A DNA stretch of 64,000 nt from contig NZ_JAEUWU010000004.1 of assembly GCF_019754945.1 (NCBI RefSeq), positions 62,001 through 126,000 of the forward strand, written 5' to 3'. Made by a program: the position numbers and the translations under genes. This document shows, one piece after another, positions 43,365 through 54,603 of this stretch (within the stretch, counting starts at the first letter, position 1; each line of letters opens with the position of its first letter). This DNA comes from Corynebacterium pseudokroppenstedtii. Its GTDB lineage: Bacteria > Actinomycetota > Actinomycetes > Mycobacteriales > Mycobacteriaceae. Below the pieces are notes generated by a model. The model searched no databases. It had not been told where the DNA came from and was given only the letters and a program-made list of their open reading frames with translations.

Positions 43365-44476
43365 TGGCATTGATTCCAACGGAGAATTCCGCCCAACCGA
43401 CATCCAGCGGCTCCACACTCACTTTTGATGACCGTCCGACGGATCATGGCACCCGAGTGGAGTTCCGCGATGTCACCAAGACGTTCAAACAGGGAAAACG
43501 GGATACTCACGCGCTCAATGGGATTTCTCTCACCGTCGAACCGGGTGAAATTCTGGGCGTTATCGGGTATTCCGGCGCGGGTAAATCCACGCTGGTTCGC
43601 ATGATCAACGGTTTGGATCGGCCCACTTCGGGGTCGGTCACGCTGGGTACCACCACGATCACCGATCTGCCGGAGCGGAAACTGCGTGGCCTGCGCAAGA
43701 ACATCGGCATGATTTTCCAGCAGTTCAACCTGATGAATTCCCGCACGGCCGCCGCGAATGTGGCGTACCCTCTAGCGCTGGCCAAGGTGCCGCGCTCTCA
43801 GCGCTCAAAGCGCGTCAAGGAATTGCTCGACTTCGTCGGATTGGGAGATAAGGGCAAAAACTACCCCGACCAGCTATCGGGCGGGCAGAAGCAGCGTGTG
43901 GGCATTGCCCGCTCGCTGGCAACCGATCCTTCGCTTCTTCTTGCCGACGAGGCAACGTCGGCACTGGATCCGGAAACAACTCAGGATGTTCTGGATTTGC
44001 TGCACAAGGTGAACCGGGAGCTCGGGATCACCATTGTTGTGATTACCCACGAAATGGAAGTCGTTCGTTCTATTGCGGACCGCGTGGCTGTGATGGAAAA
44101 GGGCAAGGTCGTCGAATATGGGCCGGTGCACGAGATTTTCTCGCATCCTCGTGAGGAAGTGACTAAGCGGTTCGTCGCGACTGCTCTTCGCGATACTCCG
44201 GAGGGCCGCGAGCGTGATTCGCTGCTCACGGAGGTGGCCGATAATCCGCGTGAGCGGCTGATCACGGTTCGTGTCGACGATGCACGCGACCTGAGCTCGG
44301 CATTTGCCCTGGCTAACGACAGAAATGTGACCGTCGGGTTCGTGCATGGGGCTGTGAATAATATCCAGGAGCATTCGTTTGGACGGTTGACGGTGAAGCT
44401 GACCGGGCCAGAGGACGGCGTCAAGGATGTTGTTGCCCGTCTTGCCGAGTTAACCGAGTGTGAGGAGATCAACTAA
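43364..44476 (+). CDS. metN: Methionine ABC transporter ATP-binding protein MetN
   Basis: The protein has 370 residues. Walker A is GYSGAGKST, Q-loop IFQQFNLMNSRTA, signature LSGGQKQRVGIA, Walker B LLLADEATSALDP, H-loop VVITHEMEV. The last 80 residues form the NIL domain that binds methionine and slows transport when the cell is full. The product works with MetI and MetQ. An N-terminal leader of about 25 residues is added before VEFRDVTKTF. Confidence 0.94.
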   Translation: MALIPTENSAQPTSSGSTLTFDDRPTDHGTRVEFRDVTKTFKQGKRDTHALNGISLTVEPGEILGVIGYSGAGKSTLVRMINGLDRPTSGSVTLGTTTITDLPERKLRGLRKNIGMIFQQFNLMNSRTAAANVAYPLALAKVPRSQRSKRVKELLDFVGLGDKGKNYPDQLSGGQKQRVGIARSLATDPSLLLADEATSALDPETTQDVLDLLHKVNRELGITIVVITHEMEVVRSIADRVAVMEKGKVVEYGPVHEIFSHPREEVTKRFVATALRDTPEGRERDSLLTEVADNPRERLITVRVDDARDLSSAFALANDRNVTVGFVHGAVNNIQEHSFGRLTVKLTGPEDGVKDVVARLAELTECEEIN

Positions 44477-45246
44477 TGGTCAGCGTAGCGTTACATACTG
44501 CCGACGCCGTGGCTGGCGTGGGCGCATCAATTCACAATGCTGTGGCTCACAGCGCCGTGGCGCGCGATCTCGTTCTTGCGGCGGGAACGACGGACTGGGA
44601 CAATCTGAAGCCCACGATGATCACAGCGTTTTGGACGACGCTGTGGATGGTCGGGTGGACGATCCTTCTGGGTGGCCTGTTTGGCCTGATCATCGGCGTG
44701 TTGTTGTATGCGTCGCGGTCGTCTGGTGTGTTGGCTAATAAGCCTTTGTATTGGACGCTGAATATTTTGGTGAACATTATCCGCCCGATACCGTTCATCA
44801 TTTTGATTGCGGCGGCCGGTCCTCTGACCAAGGCGGTGATGGGGACGACGATCGGCACGGAGGCGGCCACGTTCGTCATGGTGATTGCTGCGACGTTTGC
44901 GGTGGCCCGCATTGTGGAGCAGAACCTGGTGAGTGTTGATCCTGGCGTTGTTGAGGCTGCCCGTGCGATGGGTGCGTCGCCGCTGAAGATTTTGTGGAGC
45001 GTGGTTATCCGTGAGGCTTTGGGCCCGTTGATCTTGGGTTACACGTTCATCTTTATCGCGATTGTCGATATGTCCGCGATGGCCGGTTACATCGGCGGTG
45101 GCGGTTTGGGTGACTTCGCCATCACCTATGGTTACCGTGCTTTCGACTGGAACGTCACTTTGGTGGCTACGGTGATTATCATCGTCCTGGTGCAATTCGC
45201 CCAGTTGATTGGTAACACGCTTGCGCGGCTGGTCATGCGCCGATAG
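44476..45246 (+). CDS. metI: Methionine ABC transporter permease MetI
   Basis: The protein has 256 residues and five membrane spans. Family text is AFWTTLWMVGWTILLGGLFG, NIIRPIPFIILIAA and EAARAMGASPLKILWSVVIR (the EAA loop that docks MetN). GYIGGGGLGDFAITYGYRAF is typical of MetI. It overlaps metN by one base (TAATG). It ends the metQNI operon and converges on the sucrase/ferredoxin-like gene. Confidence 0.93.
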   Translation: MVSVALHTADAVAGVGASIHNAVAHSAVARDLVLAAGTTDWDNLKPTMITAFWTTLWMVGWTILLGGLFGLIIGVLLYASRSSGVLANKPLYWTLNILVNIIRPIPFIILIAAAGPLTKAVMGTTIGTEAATFVMVIAATFAVARIVEQNLVSVDPGVVEAARAMGASPLKILWSVVIREALGPLILGYTFIFIAIVDMSAMAGYIGGGGLGDFAITYGYRAFDWNVTLVATVIIIVLVQFAQLIGNTLARLVMRR

Positions 45247-45306
45247 CGCAGTTGGCGTAGTTGGCGCGTTAACGCCGACGGTGACGGCTGCGCTTAGCAC
45301 AAGAAT

Positions 45307-46407
45307 CTAGACCTGGGTGACATGGTGTGCCACCCAGGTTTTTCCATGTTTCGGGGGTTTTCCGCACGAGGCCATGACGTCCCCAGCCGACACCTGCTCG
45401 AGTTGAACAACCCACGTTTCTCCCCGTGATGTTTCTACGGTTCGCCAGGCTAATTTTGGGTGGTGGGCGTCTTTCGGATGGCGGTCGTCAGAGTTGGTTC
45501 TGGACGACGTGCGGTCGTGGGCCGCTATTTCTTTTTCTGCTATTTCTTGTTCCTGGTCTGTCGTTTCTTTGACGACGAGACTGCCGACAGGAACTGTGTG
45601 CGCTCCGAGCTGTTGCGCGACGGCGATTTCGGCGGTCTGCCCGGGCGCATCCCAGCAGCCGCGGCCACGCAAGCCCGTGAGGTACATGTGTCCTTGCGCG
45701 CTGGTTTTCACGGCGTCGATGGCTTGACCTGTGGGGATCCGCCCGTAGGAGTATCCCCAGGGGAGCAGGATCATGGTGGGCGCAAAGCGGTGTCCTTTGG
45801 AGTGCGAGGTCTCCCACACTTCATCTCCGGAGAAGCACGTTTGCATCCCCGCTGCTAGGGGCCGTCCTTTGATTGCGCAGCAGCGGTCTCTTTTCCCGTG
45901 CGTGCAGACAAGCATGATCGGGTGGTTGACGCGTTTCACGGGCCGGGCGGGGAGTTCGCTTCTCCCCCATGTGCCGTCGGCAAGAGCTTGGATGTCGAGA
46001 TGCAGGAGATCTTCGACGCCGGAGATGCGCGTCGTAAAGCAGGTGCCTTGGTCTGTTCTGGCTATATAGAGTTTTCTTTCATCGCGGAATTGCCCAGCTC
46101 TGCCGGGTTTTCGGATGAACTGCATTGATGCGCCATTGTCTTTAAGGACTTTCTTGAGAGGCGCGGTGAGGTCTCCCAAGACATCGTCATCCATGATGTC
46201 CCGGCCCCACCCTTTGAGATATTCGACCGCCAGGAAAAGTGTCATGGATTTGGCCGTACCGGGGAGAGCTTCGTTGCCAAAGTCTGAGCATCGCATAGAT
46301 TTCCACGCCTCGTCGGACTGATTGGCCTCAGCATCCTGACGGGCTGAACTCGCGCGCTCCGCACGTATTTGTTCCGCTGCCTTTTCTTGTGTGGCTTCTT
46401 CCTCCAT
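45307..46407 (-). CDS. Sucrase/ferredoxin-like family protein
   Basis: From the ATG at 46407 (AAGGAAGGG upstream) the protein has 366 residues. It has a helical Glu/Ala-rich leader and then the Suc_Fer-like domain. MLVCTHGKRDRCCAIKG has the conserved C-x-H-x4-C-C pattern of this thioredoxin-like ferredoxin group. ETSHSKGHRFAPTMILLPWG and YSYGRIPTGQAIDAVKTSAQ follow. The function is unknown; members may bind an iron-sulfur cluster. It lies 52 bases downstream of imuB in the same direction and may share its transcription. Confidence 0.85.
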   Translation of the reverse strand: MEEEATQEKAAEQIRAERASSARQDAEANQSDEAWKSMRCSDFGNEALPGTAKSMTLFLAVEYLKGWGRDIMDDDVLGDLTAPLKKVLKDNGASMQFIRKPGRAGQFRDERKLYIARTDQGTCFTTRISGVEDLLHLDIQALADGTWGRSELPARPVKRVNHPIMLVCTHGKRDRCCAIKGRPLAAGMQTCFSGDEVWETSHSKGHRFAPTMILLPWGYSYGRIPTGQAIDAVKTSAQGHMYLTGLRGRGCWDAPGQTAEIAVAQQLGAHTVPVGSLVVKETTDQEQEIAEKEIAAHDRTSSRTNSDDRHPKDAHHPKLAWRTVETSRGETWVVQLEQVSAGDVMASCGKPPKHGKTWVAHHVTQV

Positions 46408-46459
46408 GTGCCCTTCCTTGGTGGTCATAGAGCATGAGGGTACCCGCGTACTGCGTGGT

Positions 46460-48190
46460 TCACCGATATACGCCTTCAATTCGCCACTTCTTTCCCCGAC
46501 AGATGAGTAGCAGACCGCTGGGTTGGTTTGTGGTCACTTGTAGTCGTGCGAAGCGGCGTCCTTGTGCCCACCATTGCTCATCGACGGGCCAGGGTCCGGA
46601 CCAGCCTGTGATGTCATAGCGCTTAGTTCCCCATGCCACACAGGCTGGCTGGGCACTGAGTAGTGAGCGCCCTGTCACGATAATGTCGTGGCCGTCTTCG
46701 TCGAGAAGAGAGACTCCACTCGCAGGGTGTGCAGCACTAGGCCCACGTTCGACGCGTTTGGTGACTGGAATGGGGGCTGGAAATTGACCTGGCCACGCAT
46801 ACGTGCTGCTCGGGAGATCAGGGACGGATTCTCCCACGGGAACAAGAGCAATGCGGTCCTCAGGGCCACGCCCACCTTTCAACACAGGAGTGCATACTCT
46901 GTCTGGTCCCAACATTGTCTGCACTCGAGCTAATGCGGCATGGGCGGCATGGTCTTCCTTCGCACCCCATAAACCACGCATGGAGCTGCTTGTCGTTTCA
47001 ATGGGGTCAAGGGTGAGTTCGCGTACGCCCACACCTACCGGGGTTGCATCGACCTCGACGCTATCGGGCACACCAGTGTTATTGAGCGCACCCGATTCAT
47101 GTTCGGACTCCCCGGCTGTGGCAGCAGCATGTGACACAAAACGGTGAAGCCACCCTTCCAATTGCCACCGCACTCGCTGGGCAATGGCTTGCTCGGTGAG
47201 CTGGGTGAGCTGGTCAGTGCACCGCCACACTCGTTCCAATTCTTGATTCCCATCGGGAGTGCGAATAAGTGCTCGTATAGCAACGCGTAAACATATTTGC
47301 CCTCTATCGGACAGCTGATCGTGAAGATCTGCTGCTAGACGCCGACCAATAAACGCGACCGTATCGGAACGGGACTCGGGCGAATCGCAATGATGCGTAA
47401 CGGCCAGGCCACTGCTGTTTTCTTGGGGAGCTAGCCTCCGCGATGGAGCACCGCGGGCGATAGACCACCACCACAAACCCTCTGCCCCAAAACGAGAGGA
47501 GACATCTCGCCGCGATAAGTCCGCCCAGTCCTTCATGCGCGTTATGCCCATTTTCTCTAGGGTGTCCACGAGTTCTTGGGGTTGACCTAATGCTTTGTCC
47601 TCGCACAATGTTCGTACAGGTAGCCCGGCCAAGAAATCTGCATCGTGCCCCTCCGGGATAGTCATCCCCCGACGAGCAGCGAACACCGCAGTCGGCAGTG
47701 TTCCTGCAGCTCCTGCGATAACGTCCACTCCCGGCCGAGCGACCGCATCAAGAACCATGGTGATCGCGCGTTCTTCCGAGCCGTAATACTTCACCAGCGG
47801 TGCGGACTTCACAGCAATGAGCCCGGGGCGTAAAAGCTCGATACCAGCGGAAATGGAATCGACGTCGGCAACAAAGTCTTCAAAATATCTGGCATCACGG
47901 TCGTCGTCGGCGGGCATGATGTGCATCGTCGGGCATAACGACTGAGCTTGTCTGCGTTTCATGCCGCGTCGGACTCCTACATGCCGCGCCTGGCGGTCGC
48001 ATACATACACACTATGCTGGTCCACCAATGCCAGTGGCCCGTCCGGAACCTCGTTGTCACAGCGGGCAGCATAGAGAGGGAAATCTGGAACCCAGAGGAC
48101 TATTGTTCGCTCATCGACGGGCACACCTGACTGGTCACCATGGGGATTATCTGCGCGCTGACCTGCATCAATAGAGTTACCCGGTGTCAT
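46460..48190 (-). CDS. imuB: ImuB, inactive Y-family polymerase-like mutasome protein
   Basis: The protein has 576 residues. It shows the Y-family N-terminus in altered form: IVLWVPDFPLYAARCDNEVP, ALVDQHSVYVCDRQARHVGV, RRGMKRRQAQSLCPTMHIMP, and a helix-hairpin-helix like VRTLCEDKALGQPQELVDTL. The catalytic acidic residues of true Y-family polymerases (D-M-D-x-F, S-x-D-E) are missing, as expected for ImuB, which acts as a hub linking DnaE2 and ImuA' to the sliding clamp. The C-terminus carries the ImuB-specific domain (LLSAQPACVAWGTKRYDITG, GLLLICRGKKWRIEGVYR). It overlaps imuA' by four bases. Confidence 0.9.
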   Translation of the reverse strand: MTPGNSIDAGQRADNPHGDQSGVPVDERTIVLWVPDFPLYAARCDNEVPDGPLALVDQHSVYVCDRQARHVGVRRGMKRRQAQSLCPTMHIMPADDDRDARYFEDFVADVDSISAGIELLRPGLIAVKSAPLVKYYGSEERAITMVLDAVARPGVDVIAGAAGTLPTAVFAARRGMTIPEGHDADFLAGLPVRTLCEDKALGQPQELVDTLEKMGITRMKDWADLSRRDVSSRFGAEGLWWWSIARGAPSRRLAPQENSSGLAVTHHCDSPESRSDTVAFIGRRLAADLHDQLSDRGQICLRVAIRALIRTPDGNQELERVWRCTDQLTQLTEQAIAQRVRWQLEGWLHRFVSHAAATAGESEHESGALNNTGVPDSVEVDATPVGVGVRELTLDPIETTSSSMRGLWGAKEDHAAHAALARVQTMLGPDRVCTPVLKGGRGPEDRIALVPVGESVPDLPSSTYAWPGQFPAPIPVTKRVERGPSAAHPASGVSLLDEDGHDIIVTGRSLLSAQPACVAWGTKRYDITGWSGPWPVDEQWWAQGRRFARLQVTTNQPSGLLLICRGKKWRIEGVYR

Positions 48191-49059
48191 ACTGCGGCCT
48201 CCACTGCGTTCAGGTCAAGGGCTTTCACACTCTTGCGCCAATGGTGTGTCTGCGTCGGGCGGTGGTGGCGTATCGGCTGGGCGAAGGACCCCACGCCCAT
48301 GTGCCACTGCCCTCGCTGGGGAGGGCGATGCCGATCCTCCACACGCATATCCACGCTCATGCCACGAATGCGCCCGCGTCCACGACCTAAACCGCGAAAA
48401 GCGCTCACGGTGGCGTCGATACGCAAAGAAACACCAGGCCACCGCACACCGCAGACAAGAAGGGCACATCGAGACGAGCGCACACGGCTCATCACTGGCC
48501 GCGCCAAGGATGGCGGCACATCTGCTTGCCCCTGGCCGCAATAAATGACAAGGTCCATCCCCTCGCACAACACACCCAGCACGCTGAGAGGATCCGGGGC
48601 GTTGATGTCCGCGTTGCCAGTAGCTTCGGGACAATCGACCACGGCGATTAACGATAAATCACCGCCCGCATCTGAGACCGCGGCCCACAAGAGGTCGCTC
48701 AATCCGATAACAGCAACGTGTTTTCCTGCGGCGGTTACCTGGGCAATGATGTGCACCAGCGCGGTCGGGCAATCCGCAATCGACGTCGCCGCGCCACGCG
48801 GGAGACCGCCCAGCGATGTCAGCTCCCCCAGTGGCCCCTGCAGAGAGAGAACGTCCAGCATCGAACGTTCGAACGATTCTTTTTCCTCAGTATGTGAACG
48901 TCGTTCACCGGAATACGGCAAAGAGTCGGATTCCTTGGCTTGAGGATAGTCTGGGACCGACACCAGATGCGCCATGCGCGAGCGCAGGATCTCCACTTTT
49001 TCATCATTCGAAAGTGCAGTAAGGTCCGCAGCTACTGCACCAGCTCCCGCCTGTGTCAT
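48187..49059 (-). CDS. imuA': ImuA', RecA-like mutasome protein
   Basis: The protein has 290 residues. It has a degraded RecA-like core: LSLQGPLGELTSLGGLPRGA, LVHIIAQVTAAGKHVAVIGL, SDLLWAAVSDAGGDLSLIAV and MDLVIYCGQGQ. No intact Walker A is evident. It lies first in the operon imuA'-imuB, matching the mycobacterial arrangement imuA'-imuB with separate or adjacent dnaE2. It helps ImuB and DnaE2 copy damaged DNA. A LexA-type box lies about 290 bases upstream (49350-49365). Confidence 0.82.
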   Translation of the reverse strand: MTQAGAGAVAADLTALSNDEKVEILRSRMAHLVSVPDYPQAKESDSLPYSGERRSHTEEKESFERSMLDVLSLQGPLGELTSLGGLPRGAATSIADCPTALVHIIAQVTAAGKHVAVIGLSDLLWAAVSDAGGDLSLIAVVDCPEATGNADINAPDPLSVLGVLCEGMDLVIYCGQGQADVPPSLARPVMSRVRSSRCALLVCGVRWPGVSLRIDATVSAFRGLGRGRGRIRGMSVDMRVEDRHRPPQRGQWHMGVGSFAQPIRHHRPTQTHHWRKSVKALDLNAVEAAV

Positions 49060-49295
49060 CTTTGATCAGCCCTCACACCCAGCGCAGGATAAAAATGCAC
49101 TTTTAACTGCTCATATATAAGGCCACGAGGCGACACAAGGAGAGACAACCACCACATCCACATAGCTCGCAGAGTGGACGATATACGATTTTTAGAACTT
49201 ACGTACCCATAAAAATAAGCCACTATCGTCCACCTTCTTCTTCGTTGAGCGTCGGCTATACTTCATACTCATCGCACCTTCGAACCGAAGGAGCT

Positions 49296-49370
49296 ATGGA
49301 CAGTTGTACCGGTCCGTCCGGACATAAAAATCGAAAACTCGTGGAATTATCGTACGCATGTTCGATATAA
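49296..49370 (+). CDS. Possible 24-residue leader peptide upstream of the 49494 gene
   Basis: GAAGGAG stands five to ten bases before an ATG at 49296 that opens MDSCTGPSGHKNRKLVELSY, then ACSI and stop. The frame ends inside and just after the LexA-type box. Its ribosome-binding site is partly in a CCTTCG/CGAAGG mirror repeat (49277-49291). It is too short to test by codon use, and may be chance. Confidence 0.25.
   Translation: MDSCTGPSGHKNRKLVELSYACSI
49350..49365. promoter_or_regulatory. LexA (SOS) box between imuA' and the 49494 gene
   Basis: TCGTACGCATGTTCGA differs from TCGAAC-N4-GTTCGA by one base and from the dnaE2 site by two. GATAAT touches it on the minus strand, reading towards imuA'; TGGAAT-17-ATATAA spans it on the plus strand. 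It may serve imuA'-imuB through a leader of about 290 bases, the 49494 gene, or both. Confidence 0.65.
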
Positions 49371-49493
49371 AAAGTCTAGAGGGGCCGCGCATGATCTTCC
49401 GCCCGGCCCCGAATACAAAGAAAACGCCTGGTCAGTCTCCCAGACCTAGGCACAATAGCCGCTAGTGATGGCCAAACAACTACCCTGAAACAT

Positions 49494-49958
49494 ATGACTA
49501 ACGACGACACTCACCGCGACAACAACCGTGAAACATCCGACCACGAACTATCTGAATCCGAGTACATCACCACGGTTTCAACGCCGAATCTGGTACGAAC
49601 TATCGCGTCGCTTCTCCTCGGTGGCGCTGTGGGCGTCATGGGTTTCGCCATCGCGCCGCTGCTTAAAGTCATCCTGCTCATCGTCCTCGCAGGAGCTGGG
49701 CTACTTTTCATCACTATTCACCCGTACCGACGCGACGTGAACGCCGCCTACATGAATCGATACGGGGAATACCGGACCACAGTCCGACGGCTCATCCCCC
49801 TCTTCCCCGACTGGCTAGCCCTTATGATCCTCCCCGTTATCCCCATGCAGGGAACGTTCCTGGGCATCATCGCTTTTGTCGTAGCCAGCGTCTATAACTA
49901 CCTCGTCTTCCCCTGGATCGACGGCACCGCGTACACCCAAGAACCGGACAACCCGTAG
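49494..49958 (+). CDS. Small membrane protein of unknown function
   Basis: The protein has 154 residues. A polar N-terminal tail (Asp/Asn/Ser-rich, 25 residues) precedes two hydrophobic hairpins: TIASLLLGGAVGVMGFAIAP with LLKVILLIVLAGAGLLFITI, then FPDWLALMILPVIPMQGTFL with GIIAFVVASVYNYLVFPWID. Four membrane spans are likely. I do not recognise a family. It converges on guaA, and a LexA-type box lies about 130 bases before its start, so it could be damage-inducible. Confidence 0.75.
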   Translation: MTNDDTHRDNNRETSDHELSESEYITTVSTPNLVRTIASLLLGGAVGVMGFAIAPLLKVILLIVLAGAGLLFITIHPYRRDVNAAYMNRYGEYRTTVRRLIPLFPDWLALMILPVIPMQGTFLGIIAFVVASVYNYLVFPWIDGTAYTQEPDNP

Positions 49959-50038
49959 TGCCGACGGGGACTCCCCCGGTTCACACGCCGACAGGGTCCC
50001 CGCTCAAGCGTCGGCCGCCCCGCTCACGCCGATGCGGC

Positions 50039-51613
50039 CTACTCCCACTCAATCGTTCCCGGGGGCTTCGACGTGCAGTCCAACACGACGCGGTTCACTT
50101 CAGCGACTTCGTTGGTAATGCGGGTCGAAATCTTCTCCATGACGTCGTAAGGAATGCGCGTCCAATCCGCCGTCATCGCATCTTCCGAGGACACTGGCCT
50201 CAACACAATCGGATGGCCGTAGGTCCGGCCGTCGCCTTGCACTCCGACGGACCTCACATCCGCCAGCAGGACCACGGGGCACTGCCAAATCGAATCGTCC
50301 AGCCCCGCAGCGGACAACTCCTGGCGGACAATCGCATCCGCCTCACGGAGCGTCGCCAAACGGTCAGAAGTAACCTCCCCGATGATGCGGATACCTAAGC
50401 CCGGACCAGGGAACGGCTGGCGCGACACAATAGCGCTAGGCAAACCGAGCTCGCGACCCACCGCGCGGACCTCGTCCTTGAACAGCAAACGCAGCGGCTC
50501 TACCAGCGTAAATTCAACGTCGTCGGGCAAACCTCCCACATTGTGGTGGCTCTTGATATTCGCGGTACCGCTGCCCCCACCGGACTCCACCACGTCCGGG
50601 TACAACGTACCCTGCACGAGGAAATCAACGCGCGCACCCTCCGGAGCATCGGACAACACGCCAGCAACAGCGCGCTCAAATGAACGAATGAATTCGTTAC
50701 CGATCGCCTTCCGCTTCTTCTCCGGGTCCGTCACGCCCTTCAACGCCGCCAAGAACGCGTCGGTTTCGTCGACCGTGACCAGGTTCGCGCCCGTCGACGC
50801 AACAAAATCATTCTCAACCTGCTCGCGCTCCCCCTTGCGCAACAAACCGTGGTCAACGAACACACAGGTCAAGCGGTCACCAATCGCCCGCTGCACCAGA
50901 GCAGCAGCAACGGCCGAATCCACACCGCCGGACAGACCACAGATGGCCCGCCCCTCAGGCCCGACCTGCTGACGGACCTGTTCCACCAGCTGATCGGCAA
51001 TATTGCCGGGCGTCCACGTCTGCTTCAGCCCAGCTATTTGCGTCAAGAAACGCTCCAGAACCTTCTGTCCCTCGGGCGAATGCATAACCTCCGGGTGGTA
51101 CTGCACACCGGCCATGTGCCGATCCGCATCCTCGAACGCAGCCACCGGGGCACCGGACGAACGGCCCGTCACCACGAAGCCCTCGGGGGCCTCGGAGACG
51201 GCATCACCGTGGCTCATCCACACATCATTGACCGCGCCATCGTGCAAGAGGCCACCATCACCGACGATGGACATCGTCGTCCGGCCATACTCGCGATCCC
51301 CCGTGCGCGCGACAACTCCGCCTAACGCGTGCGTCATCGCCTGAAAACCGTAACAAATGCCGAACACCGGAACGCCCAAGTCCAGCACCGAGGGATCAAA
51401 AACAGGTGCGTCATCAGCATACACACTAGAGGGCCCACCCGAGAGAATCAGCGCAGCCGGGTGCTTCGCTTTAATGTCCTCCACCGACGCGGTGTGCGGA
51501 ATGACCTCGGAATAGATGCGAGCCTCACGCACGCGCCGAGCAATGAGCTGGGCATACTGGGCACCAAAGTCAACGACAAGAACAGGAGACGGGGTTTGTT
51601 GCTGTTCACTCAC
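50039..51613 (-). CDS. guaA: GMP synthase (glutamine-hydrolysing) GuaA
   Basis: The protein has 524 residues from a GTG. The class I amidotransferase domain has the nucleophile Cys in [20 protein letters not shown] and His/Glu in [11 protein letters not shown]. The ATP-pyrophosphatase domain has the P-loop [13 protein letters not shown] (near 230), and the dimerisation domain ends KPPGTIEWE. It converts XMP to GMP with glutamine. It lies downstream of guaB and guaB3 in the same direction. Confidence 0.96.
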   Translation of the reverse strand: MSEQQQTPSPVLVVDFGAQYAQLIARRVREARIYSEVIPHTASVEDIKAKHPAALILSGGPSSVYADDAPVFDPSVLDLGVPVFGICYGFQAMTHALGGVVARTGDREYGRTTMSIVGDGGLLHDGAVNDVWMSHGDAVSEAPEGFVVTGRSSGAPVAAFEDADRHMAGVQYHPEVMHSPEGQKVLERFLTQIAGLKQTWTPGNIADQLVEQVRQQVGPEGRAICGLSGGVDSAVAAALVQRAIGDRLTCVFVDHGLLRKGEREQVENDFVASTGANLVTVDETDAFLAALKGVTDPEKKRKAIGNEFIRSFERAVAGVLSDAPEGARVDFLVQGTLYPDVVESGGGSGTANIKSHHNVGGLPDDVEFTLVEPLRLLFKDEVRAVGRELGLPSAIVSRQPFPGPGLGIRIIGEVTSDRLATLREADAIVRQELSAAGLDDSIWQCPVVLLADVRSVGVQGDGRTYGHPIVLRPVSSEDAMTADWTRIPYDVMEKISTRITNEVAEVNRVVLDCTSKPPGTIEWE

Positions 51614-51739
51614 GCAGATGACTCTACCGCGTCAGATGGACAAACCTCGACCCCGTCTCACTCCATCTCATTCTTCGACGTCGACGCCGCGACATCAAAA
51701 CCAGTCAGCACTACGGCGCCAACGCCATCACATCACCTG

Positions 51740-52894
51740 TTACAGCCAGGACCGTACGCTCAACTGAACCTTCTGAAAGTCCTTCAAATTCGTGTACCCA
51801 GCCTTCGCCATCGAACGACGAACACCGCCGATCAGATTCAAGCTGCCGAATGGTTCCGTCGCCGGCCCCATGAGAACTTTCTCCAAGGATGGGGCTTCAT
51901 CGCGCTCAATAAAAAAGTTTTCAATGACTCCGCGTGGGAACCGCGGATGCGCAGCCACTGAAGGCCAGTAATATCCGGTCGCAGCAGCCTCTTTTGCCTG
52001 CGACAACGGGCTCCCCAGCATCACAGCGTCAGCACCACACGCAATGGCTTTCGCTATTTCACCCGAGGTTTTCAGCTCACTATCCGCGATCACATGGACA
52101 TATCGGCCGCCGGTCTCGTCCAGATAATCACGACGAGCAGCCGCCGCGTCGGCAATGGCCGTCGCCTTCGGAGCGTCGATACCCAGCGTGTCCGCATTCG
52201 TCGTCGATCCGCCGCCGACGATAATGCCGGCTGCACCCGTCCTCATCAGATGCATAGCGGTCGTGTAATCCAACACGGACCCCGCAATGACGGGAACATC
52301 CAGTGAGCCGATGAACTCCTTCAGGTTCAGGGGCGTGCCATCAGCCGATACGTGTTCGGCAGAAATCAACGTTCCTTGAATGACGACGATCTCGGCACCC
52401 GCCGCGACCACCACCGGAGCTAACTCCCGAGCGTTTTGTGGCGAAACGCGGACCACCGTCGTCACGCCCGAAGCACGAACGTCGCGAATACGGTCCGACA
52501 ATAAATCCTTATCCAGCGGCAGACCATGCAGTTTCTGCAACAGCGGGATAGCCCGATTGGTCATCTGCCCATCGTCATAGCCCTCTTCATCGAAGGCCGT
52601 CGACACGATCTGCTCCACGGCAGCGTCCATGTCCGCCACTCGGCCCCACAGACCTTCAGCATTAATAACCGCAGCGCCCCCCAGGCGGCCCATTTCACTA
52701 ATGAAATCCACGCTGGTTAATGCGTCGCTCGGTTGCGCCAGGACGGGAATGCCGAAGTGGTACGCGTCAATCGTCCACGAAGTATCCACATCTTTCGACG
52801 ACCGCGTGCGCCTGTTAGGCACGATCGTGATGTCATCGAGCCCATATGTCCGGCGAGCTTCCCGCCCCAAACCAATTTCCACAACTTCACGCAT
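51740..52894 (-). CDS. guaB3: GuaB3 family IMP-dehydrogenase-related protein
   Basis: From the ATG at 52894 the protein has 384 residues. It opens MREVVEIGLGREARRTYGLD and has DITIVPNRRTRSSKDVDTSW, AAGIIVGGGSTTNADTLGID and IACGADAVMLGSPLSQAKEA. It lacks CBS domains, and the loop that carries the catalytic cysteine in GuaB reads GGGSTTNADT, without cysteine. That is the normal state of the actinobacterial GuaB3 group, which is not proved to be an active IMP dehydrogenase. It lies 93 bases after guaB. Confidence 0.92.
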   Translation of the reverse strand: MREVVEIGLGREARRTYGLDDITIVPNRRTRSSKDVDTSWTIDAYHFGIPVLAQPSDALTSVDFISEMGRLGGAAVINAEGLWGRVADMDAAVEQIVSTAFDEEGYDDGQMTNRAIPLLQKLHGLPLDKDLLSDRIRDVRASGVTTVVRVSPQNARELAPVVVAAGAEIVVIQGTLISAEHVSADGTPLNLKEFIGSLDVPVIAGSVLDYTTAMHLMRTGAAGIIVGGGSTTNADTLGIDAPKATAIADAAAARRDYLDETGGRYVHVIADSELKTSGEIAKAIACGADAVMLGSPLSQAKEAAATGYYWPSVAAHPRFPRGVIENFFIERDEAPSLEKVLMGPATEPFGSLNLIGGVRRSMAKAGYTNLKDFQKVQLSVRSWL

Positions 52895-52987
52895 GATTTT
52901 TCTGTATTTCCTCACAGTGACAGGCAGCCCGAACCGGCTGCCGACAACAAAAACAATTCGCTCAGCGCCAACAGACCCGACCAACCT

Positions 52988-54505
<1,518 letters not shown>

Positions 54506-54603
54506 TTATCTCCTAGGACCATGACGAAAGCGAAGTGCCACCACGCACTCTTTTGTCATATGCTACCGCAAAAATTTTGTGGCACATGGGCTAGCCTAGT
54601 GGG

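Noticed and set aside
46460..48190. Loss of polymerase catalytic acids in the Y-family gene
   Set aside because: Expected for ImuB and not a sign of decay.
48860..48875. TCGTTCGAACGTTCGA, a LexA-like palindrome inside imuA'
   Set aside because: It is within coding sequence about 185 bases after the start, and the left half misses two key bases; the site at 49350 is a better match.
51740..52894. Missing catalytic cysteine in the second IMP dehydrogenase gene
   Set aside because: This is the normal state of actinobacterial GuaB3 proteins, not a local defect.
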